Positions 16,606 through 24,691 of a stretch of 35,410 nt of DNA are shown here, piece by piece. Position 1 is the stretch's first letter. Every line of letters begins with the position of its first letter. A program made the position numbers and the translations under genes. The DNA is taken from assembly GCA_009785555.1 (NCBI GenBank), contig WQWB01000010.1, positions 1-35,410 on the forward strand, written 5' to 3'. The DNA is from Defluviitaleaceae bacterium (GTDB lineage Bacteria; Bacillota; Clostridia; Lachnospirales; WRAX01). The notes below the pieces were generated by a model. That model worked only from the letters and a program-made list of their open reading frames with translations. It did not search any database and was not told where the DNA came from.

Positions 16606-18204
16606 TTAATCGTATAAAATACCGGCCTTTATCGCCTCCAGCACCATATCGTACCCGTTAGCCAAGTCACGAAAGAGAATAGGTATATAGATATCCGGCA
16701 TCAAAGTCGAGTATGGATAATTAGCCCAAAACTTTTGCATGTCAGTCGAAACCTGAATAGTAAGCCCTGGAAATAATCTATTTTCAATATACCCCCCGCC
16801 ACCCCTGCCGCGTACCAACGATGGTGGGGTTGCGAAAAGATTTGGTGGCTGGCCGGCTGGTTCTCCAATAAGGGTTACATTACAAAGGATTGATCGTTTA
16901 AGTGCTGCCGTCGCAACACCTGCGGACGCCGTTGAACCGTCGATTACCACAAAGATATCACCAAACAGTTCTCGCTCCGCTTCCATATCATTAAAGAGGA
17001 ACATGAATGTCAGTAGATTGCCACCACTATTGCCGCGTAAATCGAATACGAAAGTATCCACGCCGTCCAGTTCACGCAAAGCGATCATCACGTCATCCCT
17101 CATCGCGTTTCGCTCAGCTTGTAGCAAAGTATCTCCTGAACGTCGATAGCGGTAGAACAAGATATCGTACTCAGGCAAATATAAGAAGTAGTTCGCGCCG
17201 ATACATTGTACGTCTGCATATCTAAACGCGATAAGTGCATCGCTATCAAAGGTGAAGCGCATACGATCATCCGCTCGCTCTTCATTCTCCGTCTGTGTGA
17301 TCGCTGCCGTCTCAACAATATAGACCTCGCCGTCCTCTGTTTGCATCATCAAGATGATATTCTCCGGATCATCCACCACGCCAACAAAACGAAGGGCTTC
17401 CACGTTTGTGAATTGCGATCTCCGCATCTGCGTACGCACTAGACCGGGATTGTTGTTTTCGGCAGCAACAACAATCGCAAGGAGTTCAATAATTTCATCT
17501 ACAGCAAAGCCATTGACATATATAAATTCAGCTCTCAGCAAGTGTTCATATTCCGCCGGGGCGGCCATAACAAAAACACCATCAGGGAAAAATGTAAATT
17601 CGAAATCCAACAGCTCCCGCGTTGGAATACGGAACCAAGTGTGGGCATCCCCTACCATGGCAACTATAGTTGCCAAACGGAACATGATTTCATAATCGCA
17701 CAAATCTGGCAAGTCGCTAATTAATGCTTCCGTTTCGTAGATAAAGGCATCGCGCAGTTCCGTGTCTGTAAAATACAACTGTTGTATGTAAACTAAATTT
17801 TGGGGATATTGCGGGGACGTTCCTCGTATAAAGGATATGTTCAAATATGCTGTAATAACCCGCGTGGATTGCGTCCGCAAACTCGGATGCCCAAGGAAGT
17901 TAGGTATAACCGCTGTGTCAGCAACACCTAAGAAATTACCCGCCACCCAGATAACGAACTCCTCCCACTCCCGCTCGACGCTGCCTTCCGGCCAACGCAG
18001 CACATAACCAGCTTCTCCTGTAAAAACCACCACCGGTTTTATATAAGAGTAAGTACAAGCTACACTCTCTTCACTTTCCGATCCAAAAACCTCAGCAAGC
18101 ACAAGCATATAAATTAGGACAAAAAACAGCGCAACTGCGCATAACTTTACAATTAATGCAGTTTGCCCCATTTTCGGCATACCTAATATCAAGGAATTTT
18201 TCAT
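16606..18204 (-). CDS. Membrane-anchored S41-like (tail-specific) peptidase
   Basis: A 532-residue protein with one N-terminal membrane segment (LCAVALFFVLIYMLVLAEV) and a large extracytoplasmic part. The C-terminal half has S41 hallmarks: FDLRGNSGGN, then VVIDGSTASAGVATAALKR carrying the candidate nucleophile Ser, then LIGEPAGQPPN. A central region (GDAHTWFRI, FIYVNGFAVDEI) may be a PDZ-like or cap part. S41 proteases cleave exported proteins near C-termini; many relatives of unknown target exist. I start at ATG 18204 with GGGAG upstream: the longer start at 18264 would lie on the -10 box of the gene's own promoter (18251-18279) and cannot be in the mRNA. Confidence 0.8.
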   Translation of the reverse strand: MKNSLILGMPKMGQTALIVKLCAVALFFVLIYMLVLAEVFGSESEESVACTYSYIKPVVVFTGEAGYVLRWPEGSVEREWEEFVIWVAGNFLGVADTAVIPNFLGHPSLRTQSTRVITAYLNISFIRGTSPQYPQNLVYIQQLYFTDTELRDAFIYETEALISDLPDLCDYEIMFRLATIVAMVGDAHTWFRIPTRELLDFEFTFFPDGVFVMAAPAEYEHLLRAEFIYVNGFAVDEIIELLAIVVAAENNNPGLVRTQMRRSQFTNVEALRFVGVVDDPENIILMMQTEDGEVYIVETAAITQTENEERADDRMRFTFDSDALIAFRYADVQCIGANYFLYLPEYDILFYRYRRSGDTLLQAERNAMRDDVMIALRELDGVDTFVFDLRGNSGGNLLTFMFLFNDMEAERELFGDIFVVIDGSTASAGVATAALKRSILCNVTLIGEPAGQPPNLFATPPSLVRGRGGGGYIENRLFPGLTIQVSTDMQKFWANYPYSTLMPDIYIPILFRDLANGYDMVLEAIKAGILYD

Positions 18205-18250
18205 TACTTTTCTCCCATTTACGGATAATTTAAAATTTTTATTCAAATTC

Positions 18251-18279
18251 ATTATACCATTCATTGTTTACAAATGCAA
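18251..18279 (-). promoter_or_regulatory. Sigma-A promoter for the S41-like peptidase gene
   Basis: Minus strand: -35 TTGCAT (18274-18279), a 17-bp spacer and -10 TATAAT (18251-18256), with TGG before the -10. It fixes the translation start at or after 18245. Confidence 0.75.
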
Positions 18280-18295
18280 GGAAAATTAGAGGAGA

Positions 18296-18749
18296 TGCGG
18301 ACAAGCAGCGTCTATTGTGATATAATAAACGCATGAGAAAACAAACAGTAGACCCGAACTGCAAATGCCCAAAATGCAATTGCGATGATAACCTATTATT
18401 CCAGAGTTAGCGGCAGAGGTGTCGGACGATTAATGGGATTTAGCAAAGCAAATATTTATAACTGAATAAAAAAACCGAATCGAGTGTGGCTGACACCCCG
18501 CAGGGGCGAGCCGGAGTCGAAGGTATAAACGCCGATCCAAGGCATTACATTCCTGTTTTGGCAAGAAGAAGTCGATGCTTTTGTCGAAGCCTTAAAAACA
18601 TTAGTTGCTGTATTTTCGGTATTTATTGATGCCTTTAATAAGTTTGACGAAGTAAAGTTAAAATACAGGCAAAAATGTTGACTTGATAAAAAAGCCGCGA
18701 ACTACCGTTCGGCCTTGTTGATTTCTTTTAAAAGACGCACTTGTCCACA
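18296..18749 (+). mobile_element. Decayed insertion sequence with terminal inverted repeats
   Basis: The left end TGCGGACAAGCAGCGTCT and the reverse complement of the right end, TGTGGACAAGTGCGTCT, match apart from one gap and one or two changes. Between them are pieces of a transposase gene. At 454 bp it is too short to be active. No target-site duplication is obvious. It lies exactly between the S41 peptidase promoter and the GNAT ribosome binding site. Confidence 0.65.
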
Positions 18750-18757
18750 CTTTTTGT
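18333..18757 (+). pseudogene. Transposase gene remnant (IS1-like features)
   Basis: The fragments read in different frames and are broken by stop codons. First comes an N-terminal zinc-finger-like piece with CKCPKC (18333-18405). A helix-turn-helix piece VGRLMGFSKANIYN follows (18420-18465), cut by TGA where Trp would be expected. Last is a C-terminal piece FVEALKTLVAVFSVFIDAFN and KFDEVKLKYR (18573-18680), ending near YRSALLISF. The order zinc finger, HTH, C-terminal region resembles IS1-type or related DDE transposases with most of the catalytic core deleted. Family assignment is by memory of the pattern and is tentative. Confidence 0.55.
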
Positions 18758-18773
18758 TTTGAAAGGATATTAA

Positions 18774-19181
18774 ATGTTTATTGATATAAAACCAAAAATA
18801 TACGGAACGGAAATACGCAAAATTTTGGCAGAGTGCGTTTTTGACAGTTCATCATCCGGTTTAGACAAATTGACACTCGATTACGAAAGACATATGGGTT
18901 GGCAACTGTACGGATGGAGTGAAAATGACAGAATAATTGCTGTGTGCGGATTTGAGGCACACGATGACTGGGTTGAAATTTTGCATATCGCCGTCCGCGC
19001 CGACGCTCGCCACCGCGGCATCGGCGGCAAGATTGTCGCCGCGTTAAAAGACATGTATGGTATGAACATTGAGGCGGAAACGGACGACGATGCCGTCGAT
19101 TTCTACCGCAAATGCGGCTTTGAGGCGACGCCAATAAAAAAATATGATATGCAACGATGGGCTTGCGTATTGTTTATATAA
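18774..19181 (+). CDS. GNAT family N-acetyltransferase
   Basis: A 135-residue protein with the GNAT core: a beta4 segment EILHIAVRADARHRGIGGKIVAAL containing the acetyl-CoA pyrophosphate loop R-H-R-G-I-G-G, and the C-terminal DAVDFYRKCGFEA, the usual alpha4-beta6 region. It transfers acetyl from acetyl-CoA to an amine; the substrate is unknown. AAAGGAT is 7 nt before the ATG. It directly follows the decayed insertion sequence and has no clear promoter of its own, so the element may have cut it off from, or supplied, its expression signals. Confidence 0.88.
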   Translation: MFIDIKPKIYGTEIRKILAECVFDSSSSGLDKLTLDYERHMGWQLYGWSENDRIIAVCGFEAHDDWVEILHIAVRADARHRGIGGKIVAALKDMYGMNIEAETDDDAVDFYRKCGFEATPIKKYDMQRWACVLFI

Positions 19182-19374
19182 AGTAATACTTATAAAATAT
19201 TTACATACGCTGCCATTTCAAAGGTATCTCTTCCATAAAAAATAGCATAAATTTACCTCTTATATTTCGCAATGATTTTCACATAATATGATTGAGCCGA
19301 TAAAAACAGAAGCAAATATATAATCTGACAATCGGTTAACGTAAAGTACATTACAAATCTAGGAGGCAATACAA

Positions 19375-19608
19375 ATGAACAACTGGAACAATTCTAATAG
19401 CAATACAAGCACAGGCAAAACAGCTGTACCGGAAGCACGCGAAGCTCTTAACCGCTTTAAGTATGAAGTGGCTAACGAAATCGGCGTACCGCTTAACCAA
19501 GGCTACAACGGCCATCTTACAAGCGCGCAAAACGGCAGCGTAGGCGGTTATATGGTTAAGAAAATGATCGAAGCGCAAGAGCGCAAAATGGCTGGCGGCA
19601 GCTTCTAA
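19375..19608 (+). CDS. Alpha/beta-type small acid-soluble spore protein
   Basis: A 77-residue protein with both signatures of the family: ALNRFKYEVANEIGVPL (with the E-V/I-A germination protease site region) and NGHLTSAQNGSVGGYMVKKM. These proteins coat spore DNA and protect it from UV and heat, then feed amino acids to germination. It shows that the host makes endospores. AGGAGG is at an ideal distance from the ATG. I could not identify a convincing sigma-G promoter in 19182-19374, which has no other gene. A strong terminator follows. Confidence 0.95.
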   Translation: MNNWNNSNSNTSTGKTAVPEAREALNRFKYEVANEIGVPLNQGYNGHLTSAQNGSVGGYMVKKMIEAQERKMAGGSF

Positions 19609-19643
19609 AGCATTGTAAATTAAATTAAATAAAATAAGAGTAA

Positions 19644-19681
19644 GAACCCCGGAGGTGAGTTTAACCCGCCGGGGTTTTTAA
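19644..19681 (+). terminator. Rho-independent terminator after the spore protein gene
   Basis: The stem AACCCCGG pairs with CCGGGGTT and is followed by TTTTTAATT. Confidence 0.85.
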
Positions 19682-19683
19682 TT

Positions 19684-19699
19684 CCCCTCATAGGAGGGG
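19684..19699. repeat. Small CCCCTC/GAGGGG palindrome
   Basis: A 6-bp stem with an ATAG loop follows the spore protein terminator. The surrounding 19682-19850 has no gene and no other clear structure apart from the promoter at its end. Confidence 0.35.
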
Positions 19700-19855
19700 T
19701 GGCACGACTGCCGCCCGGTAGGGATGCGCAATATAACGCGTCGTAGACATCTTTAATAACGCGCAGGCGCAAAGTGCCAATCAGGGCAGTAAGCAAAGCG
19801 AACGAGATGGTATGGTTGGAACAACGGTGTTAATAATGATAGCAAAATATTTTTG

Positions 19856-19884
19856 TTGACGAACACCAGGCCGTATTATATAAT
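19856..19884 (+). promoter_or_regulatory. Strong sigma-A promoter for the rubredoxin fusion and valS
   Basis: -35 TTGACG (19856-19861), a 17-bp spacer and -10 TATAAT (19879-19884). Confidence 0.85.
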
Positions 19885-19915
19885 GTTTGAATAGCTATAA
19901 AGGAGTTTAAGCAAA

Positions 19916-20527
19916 ATGATAGACAAAACGGCATTATTTAAAATAAGCTACGGTTTATACCTGCTGTCAGCTACCGATAACGACAAGGACAATGCTTGCA
20001 TCGTTGACGCTTTTATGCAGGTTACAGCCACCGAACCGGCCATATGCGCCTTATCCGTCAACAAGCAAAACTTTACGCACGATTTAATTTTTAAGACTGG
20101 CAAGTTTAATGTTAGTGTGCTTACGGTCGAAACGCCATACCAGGTATTTGAGCGTTTCGGCCTTCAATCCGGTAAATATGTTGATAAATTCGCGGGTTTT
20201 ACCGAAAATATAGAAAGAAGTAAAAATGGTTTAATTTACCTCAAAGAGCATACGAACGCGTTTATGTCCTTTGAAGTATTGGATTGCGTTGATTTCGATA
20301 CCCACACCGTTTTTAAAGCGAAAATTACAGAGAGCTCAATTTTGAGTATTGGTGAATGCGTTACGTATGATTACTACAGGAAACATATAAAAGCAAGCGT
20401 AGGCGGGGCAGCAAAAGGTTGGGTGTGCAATGTTTGCGGCTATGTACACAACGGCGTGGACTTGCCCAGTAGTTACAAATGCCCAGTCTGCACCGTCGAC
20501 GCGACGAATTTTACCAAACTATCTTAA
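19916..20527 (+). CDS. Flavin reductase domain fused to a rubredoxin-like domain
   Basis: A 203-residue protein. Residues ~1-160 form an FMN-binding split-barrel of the flavin reductase family (FKISYGLYLLSAT.. NACIVDAFMQVT). Residues ~165-203 are a rubredoxin-like iron site: C171-x2-C174 and C189-x2-C192, with the short spacing seen at the C-terminus of rubrerythrins. This layout is that of the high-molecular-weight rubredoxin of acetogens and clostridia, which passes electrons from NAD(P)H to oxygen- or peroxide-reducing flavodiiron proteins. AAAGGAG is upstream of the ATG. valS starts 20 bp after its stop. Confidence 0.9.
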   Translation: MIDKTALFKISYGLYLLSATDNDKDNACIVDAFMQVTATEPAICALSVNKQNFTHDLIFKTGKFNVSVLTVETPYQVFERFGLQSGKYVDKFAGFTENIERSKNGLIYLKEHTNAFMSFEVLDCVDFDTHTVFKAKITESSILSIGECVTYDYYRKHIKASVGGAAKGWVCNVCGYVHNGVDLPSSYKCPVCTVDATNFTKLS

Positions 20528-20547
20528 AGAAAAGGAATCTATATAAT

Positions 20548-23169
20548 ATGGATAAACAATATAACCCACACGAAATAGAGGGGCGTATATACAAAAAGTG
20601 GCTGGACGGCAAATATTTCCATGCCGAAATTGATAAAGACAAAGCGCCGTTCACGATTTCAATCGCGCCTCCTAATATTACCAGCCGCCTTCACATCGGC
20701 CATGCATTTGAAAACACTTTGAGCGACATCATCATCCGCTTTAAGCGTATGCAGGGTTACGCCGCAATGTGGCTGCCGGGAACGGACCACGCAAGCATCG
20801 CCACGGAAGTAAAGATAGTTGAGGCGATGGCGGATGAAGGCATCACGAAGGAAGGCATAGGCCGCGAGGCATTCTTGAAACGCGGCTGGGAATGGTACAA
20901 CACTTACGGCTCCGCAATTGTTGAGCAGCTGCAGCGCATGGGTTTCTCCTGCGATTGGGATAGGCTGCGCTTCACGATGGACGACGGGCTTAACCGCGCA
21001 GTGAACGAGTTCTTTATACGCCTATACGAAAAAGGCTATATCTACAGGGGAGAAAAGCTGTGCAACTGGTGCTCTACCTGCGAGACGACGATTTCCGACG
21101 CCGAGGTTATGCATAACGAACAAGAAACGCTTTTATACCATATAAAGTATCCGATAAAGGAACTGCCTGGCGAATTTATCCAATTTGCCACGACGCGGCC
21201 GGAGACGATCCTGGCAGACACGGCCGTTGCGGTAAACCCGGACGACCCACGTTTTGCCGCTCTTATTGGCATGTACGTCACCGTACCCTTTGTAAACCGC
21301 GAGATACCTATAATCGCGGATGACTATGTAAGCATGGAGTTTGGCACCGGCGTAGTTAAAATAACCCCAGGACACGACCATAACGACTTTGAGGTAGGCA
21401 CACGCCACAACCTGCCGCAGATTAACATCCTTAACGACGACGGCACGCTTAACCAAATTTGCGGTGTTTATGAGGGTAAAACAGTTAAAGCGGCGCGCGA
21501 ATTGGTTTTAAGTGATTTAGAAACATCCGGACTATTCGTTAAGGCAGAAAAAATCCAAAATTCTATCGGTACGCATGACCGCTGCAAGGATATCGTTGAG
21601 CCGCGCCTTAAGACGCAATGGTTCGTTGCAATGAAAAAACTGGCCGAGCCTGCTTTGGATGCTTATAAAACGGGTAAACTGCGTATAATACCTGAAAGGT
21701 TTGGAAAAGTATATTCACATTGGCTGGAGGGCATACATGATTGGTGCATTTCACGCCAGCTATGGTGGGGGCATCGCATACCGGCATGGTTCTGTGCGTG
21801 CGGCGAGATTTCCGTTGCGAGGGATCTAACCGCGGAAAACGCGAAGTGCGCGAAATGCGGATCAACCAATCTCAAGCAGGAAGAGGATGTACTTGACACT
21901 TGGTTCAGTTCGGCGTTATGGCCGTTCTCCACGCTAGGCTGGCCGGATAAGACACCAGAGTTGGAATATTTCTACCCCACGCAAACGATGAACATGGGGC
22001 GCGATATCCTATTCTTTTGGGGAGTGCGTATGATGTTTTCCGCGATTGAGATGACAGGGGAACTGCCGTTTAAGGATTTGATCTTCCACGGGCTTGTGCG
22101 CGATAAGGACGGCAATAAGATGTCCAAATCCGCCGGCAACGGCATTGACCCGCTTGAAATGCTGGAACAATACGGCACGGATGCGCTGCGCCTTGCCCTC
22201 ATTACCGGCAATGCCCCGGGTGAAGATTTCCGCTTCCGCGACGAAAAGATCACGTCGTGCCGCAACTTTACGAATAAACTGTGGAACGCCGCGCGGTTTT
22301 TGCAATCAAAAGCATCCACAGCCACGGATAACACGGATAGCACGGATTTAACAGACACCGATAAATGGCTCATATCATCATGCAATAACCTGATAAAGGA
22401 CGTTACGAAACTACTTGAAGAATATGACCTTGGACTTGCAGCTGCAAAGGTGTTTGACTTTATATGGGATGAATTTTGCGATTGGGGTATTGAGATGGCC
22501 AAACCTCGATTCGCTGAAAACAATAACGCAGCCGCCGTCCTTACATCCGTTTTCCTGGATCTACTACGCCTTCTCCATCCGTTTATGCCGTTTATTACCG
22601 AGGAAATATTTGGATATCTACAAAATTCAGAAAAAACAATTATGCTATCTAATTGGCCTGTATATAAGGCGGAAAACAGCCACGCCGACGCGGAACGCGA
22701 GATTATCAACCTAAAGGATACAGTTACGGCGATCCGCTCCGCCAGAGCGGAGAAGAATGTGCCGCCTTCACGCAAGGTTGGCTTATACATCGTTGGCGAC
22801 AACGACGGCGTACGCGGCTTGTACGAGCGAAATAGTGGTTGGCTGGCATCTATGGCTGGTGCGTCGGATGTTGTCGTTACCGGCAATAAGAGCGGCGTGC
22901 CCGATAATTCACTGTCGCTAATAGTCCCCGGCGCGGTTGTTTATATTCCTATATCCGATTTGGTGGATACCGAGCAGGAAATCACGCGCCTCGAGAAGGA
23001 AAAAGCACGGCTTGCGGGCGAAGTTGCGCGGTGCGAAAGCAAATTGGCAAACAAAGGCTTTACTGACAAAGCAAGGCCTGAATTAGTTGCGGCAGAACAG
23101 ACGAAACTTACCGAATATAAAGATATGCTTTCGAAAGTTGCCGAAGAGTTAGCGGGGTATGTAAATTGA
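20548..23169 (+). CDS. valS: Valyl-tRNA synthetase
   Basis: A class I synthetase of 873 residues. The HIGH motif is at 49-52 (RLHIGHAFE), the editing domain contains TTRPETILADTAVAV and GTDHAS precedes it, KMSKS is near residue 525 (NKMSKSAGNG), then come the anticodon-binding helical domain and a C-terminal coiled-coil (EQEITRLEKEKARLAGEV) characteristic of ValRS. It charges tRNA-Val and deacylates Thr-tRNA-Val. Start ATG 20548 is preceded by AAGGAA. Around residues 590-605 the sequence S-T-A-T-D-N-T-D-S-T-D-L-T-D comes from three 9-nt repeats and looks like a small insertion before the DKWLIS segment. Confidence 0.97.
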   Translation: MDKQYNPHEIEGRIYKKWLDGKYFHAEIDKDKAPFTISIAPPNITSRLHIGHAFENTLSDIIIRFKRMQGYAAMWLPGTDHASIATEVKIVEAMADEGITKEGIGREAFLKRGWEWYNTYGSAIVEQLQRMGFSCDWDRLRFTMDDGLNRAVNEFFIRLYEKGYIYRGEKLCNWCSTCETTISDAEVMHNEQETLLYHIKYPIKELPGEFIQFATTRPETILADTAVAVNPDDPRFAALIGMYVTVPFVNREIPIIADDYVSMEFGTGVVKITPGHDHNDFEVGTRHNLPQINILNDDGTLNQICGVYEGKTVKAARELVLSDLETSGLFVKAEKIQNSIGTHDRCKDIVEPRLKTQWFVAMKKLAEPALDAYKTGKLRIIPERFGKVYSHWLEGIHDWCISRQLWWGHRIPAWFCACGEISVARDLTAENAKCAKCGSTNLKQEEDVLDTWFSSALWPFSTLGWPDKTPELEYFYPTQTMNMGRDILFFWGVRMMFSAIEMTGELPFKDLIFHGLVRDKDGNKMSKSAGNGIDPLEMLEQYGTDALRLALITGNAPGEDFRFRDEKITSCRNFTNKLWNAARFLQSKASTATDNTDSTDLTDTDKWLISSCNNLIKDVTKLLEEYDLGLAAAKVFDFIWDEFCDWGIEMAKPRFAENNNAAAVLTSVFLDLLRLLHPFMPFITEEIFGYLQNSEKTIMLSNWPVYKAENSHADAEREIINLKDTVTAIRSARAEKNVPPSRKVGLYIVGDNDGVRGLYERNSGWLASMAGASDVVVTGNKSGVPDNSLSLIVPGAVVYIPISDLVDTEQEITRLEKEKARLAGEVARCESKLANKGFTDKARPELVAAEQTKLTEYKDMLSKVAEELAGYVN
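22323..22349. repeat. Three 9-nt tandem repeats inside valS
   Basis: CACGGATAA, CACGGATAG and CACGGATTT follow one another in frame, encoding T-D-N/S-type residues. The 9-bp period keeps the reading frame. Confidence 0.6.
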
Positions 23170-24518
23170 AGCTAACATACGAAGAAGCCGTACAGATAAT
23201 AATAAAAAGCTACGGCAAAGGCCGCAAAGGTGGATTTGACGTTTGTAGGCGGATACTTAGCAAACTAGGCGACCCACACACAAACCAACGGTTTATCCAT
23301 GTAGCAGGTACAAACGCCAAAGGTTCCACCTGCGCGTTTTTACAAAATATTTTATTGGAGGCGGGTTATACTGTTGGCATGTTCACATCGCCGCATTTAA
23401 TCCGTTTTAATGAAAGGTTCAATATAAACGGCACGGATATCTCTGATGATGATTTTTCCGATATGGTATCCGCCGCCTGCTCGGCATACAAGGAAATCTT
23501 TGGCGTTGGCCTATACGAGAATGACGACGCGCCGACGATTTCGTACTTTGAACTTCTCACGATCATCGCATTTTATTACTTTAAACAACATAACGTGGAT
23601 TTCGCGATAATTGAGGTCGGCATCGGCGGCAGGATTGATGCGACGAATATTTTGGAATCTCCGCTCCTATCCGTAATAACGAAAATCAGTTTTGACCACA
23701 TGGACGTGCTTGGTAACACGATTGAAGCTATCGCAGGCGAAAAATGCGGCATAATAAAACCCGGATCACCCATTGTTTTATTCCATCAGAGCAAAGCCGA
23801 TGATTGCCCAGTCCTATCTGTCGCGCAGGGTTTTTGCGACAACCTTGGCAGTCCGCTTTACTATCCGTCGGGGCTTGAGGTAGATATCCACGATGAAAAT
23901 ATTGACGGCATAACGTTTTCGGCTAAATTTAACCATGAAAAACATGAAAACATGGAACTGGACGCAATTGGAAGCTACCAGGCATACAATGCAGCCAATG
24001 CTGTTTACATTGTCCAGGCACTACGCAAACAAGGCGTGGCGATAACTGATGCTCAAATGCGCGCCGGTCTCAAAAAAACGCGTTGGCCAGGCAGGATGGA
24101 AATTTTATCAAGGAAGCCGCTTCTAATTGTGGACGGGGCGCACAACGCTGAAGGTGCGGCCGCCGTACGCAAATTTATAGACACTTATTTAAGCGGCAGA
24201 AAAATAATTTTAATAACCGGAGTACTTAGCGACAAGGATTTTATGGAAATTATAGCAAAAATGGCAGCCCCATGCTCGCATGTGATATTAACGTCACCAA
24301 AATACTCCGTTAAAGCACACACGCCAGAAACTTTGCAAGCCGCCTTGCCAAGCCAAGCTAAATTTAACGTTATTACGGATTGCGACGAAGCATTGGAGTA
24401 CGCTCTCAAAATCGCGGAAGAAATTGGGGATGATGCGGCCATTATCGTTTCCGGTTCGCTATATTTAGTTGGGGACATAAAGAATTATGTTAACCTTAGT
24501 CGAGGTAAAAATGATTGA
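23166..24518 (+). CDS. folC: Folylpolyglutamate synthase / dihydrofolate synthase
   Basis: A 450-residue Mur-ligase-like enzyme with the ATP loop VAGTNAKGSTCAFLQ, then GMFTSPHLIRFNERF, IEVGIGGRIDATN, SFDHMDVLG and IAGEKCGIIKPG, and the C-terminal domain with RKPLLIVDGAHN. It adds glutamate to dihydropteroate and/or folates. The TTG start overlaps the valS stop by four bases (TTGA), so it is translationally coupled; valS-folC order is common in Bacillota. A short repeat-like stretch (23931-23960, encoding N-H-E-K-H-E-N) lies in the middle of the protein. Confidence 0.96.
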   Translation: MKLTYEEAVQIIIKSYGKGRKGGFDVCRRILSKLGDPHTNQRFIHVAGTNAKGSTCAFLQNILLEAGYTVGMFTSPHLIRFNERFNINGTDISDDDFSDMVSAACSAYKEIFGVGLYENDDAPTISYFELLTIIAFYYFKQHNVDFAIIEVGIGGRIDATNILESPLLSVITKISFDHMDVLGNTIEAIAGEKCGIIKPGSPIVLFHQSKADDCPVLSVAQGFCDNLGSPLYYPSGLEVDIHDENIDGITFSAKFNHEKHENMELDAIGSYQAYNAANAVYIVQALRKQGVAITDAQMRAGLKKTRWPGRMEILSRKPLLIVDGAHNAEGAAAVRKFIDTYLSGRKIILITGVLSDKDFMEIIAKMAAPCSHVILTSPKYSVKAHTPETLQAALPSQAKFNVITDCDEALEYALKIAEEIGDDAAIIVSGSLYLVGDIKNYVNLSRGKND

Positions 24519-24690
24519 CTTCACAAAAGAATTATTGAAATTTAAGCCAGCGAAAACTGCGGACGACGTTAAGCGAAGCGGGCAAACCGTTGCGGAGATG
24601 ACTGATGTTATCGACTGCTTAAAATTTTTGTTGGAATCCGAAGCAGAAAAAAAGCCCGCGCAAACCCATGGGCAGAGCCGCGGCAATTAA
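24511..24690 (+). CDS. 59-residue conserved-looking protein, unknown function
   Basis: A small soluble protein starting MIDFTKELLKFKPAKTADDV and ending in a polar tail, predicted mostly helical. I do not recognise a family. GAGGT is 5 nt before ATG 24511, and the start overlaps the folC stop by 8 bp, so it is probably translated with folC. The next gene starts right after its stop. The tight coupling on both sides supports a real gene. Confidence 0.6.
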   Translation: MIDFTKELLKFKPAKTADDVKRSGQTVAEMTDVIDCLKFLLESEAEKKPAQTHGQSRGN

Positions 24691-24691
24691 C

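Noticed and set aside
19182-19374. Sigma-G promoter before the spore protein gene
   Set aside because: CATAATA near 19281 resembles a sigma-G -10, but no matching -35 lies at the right distance, so I did not annotate it.
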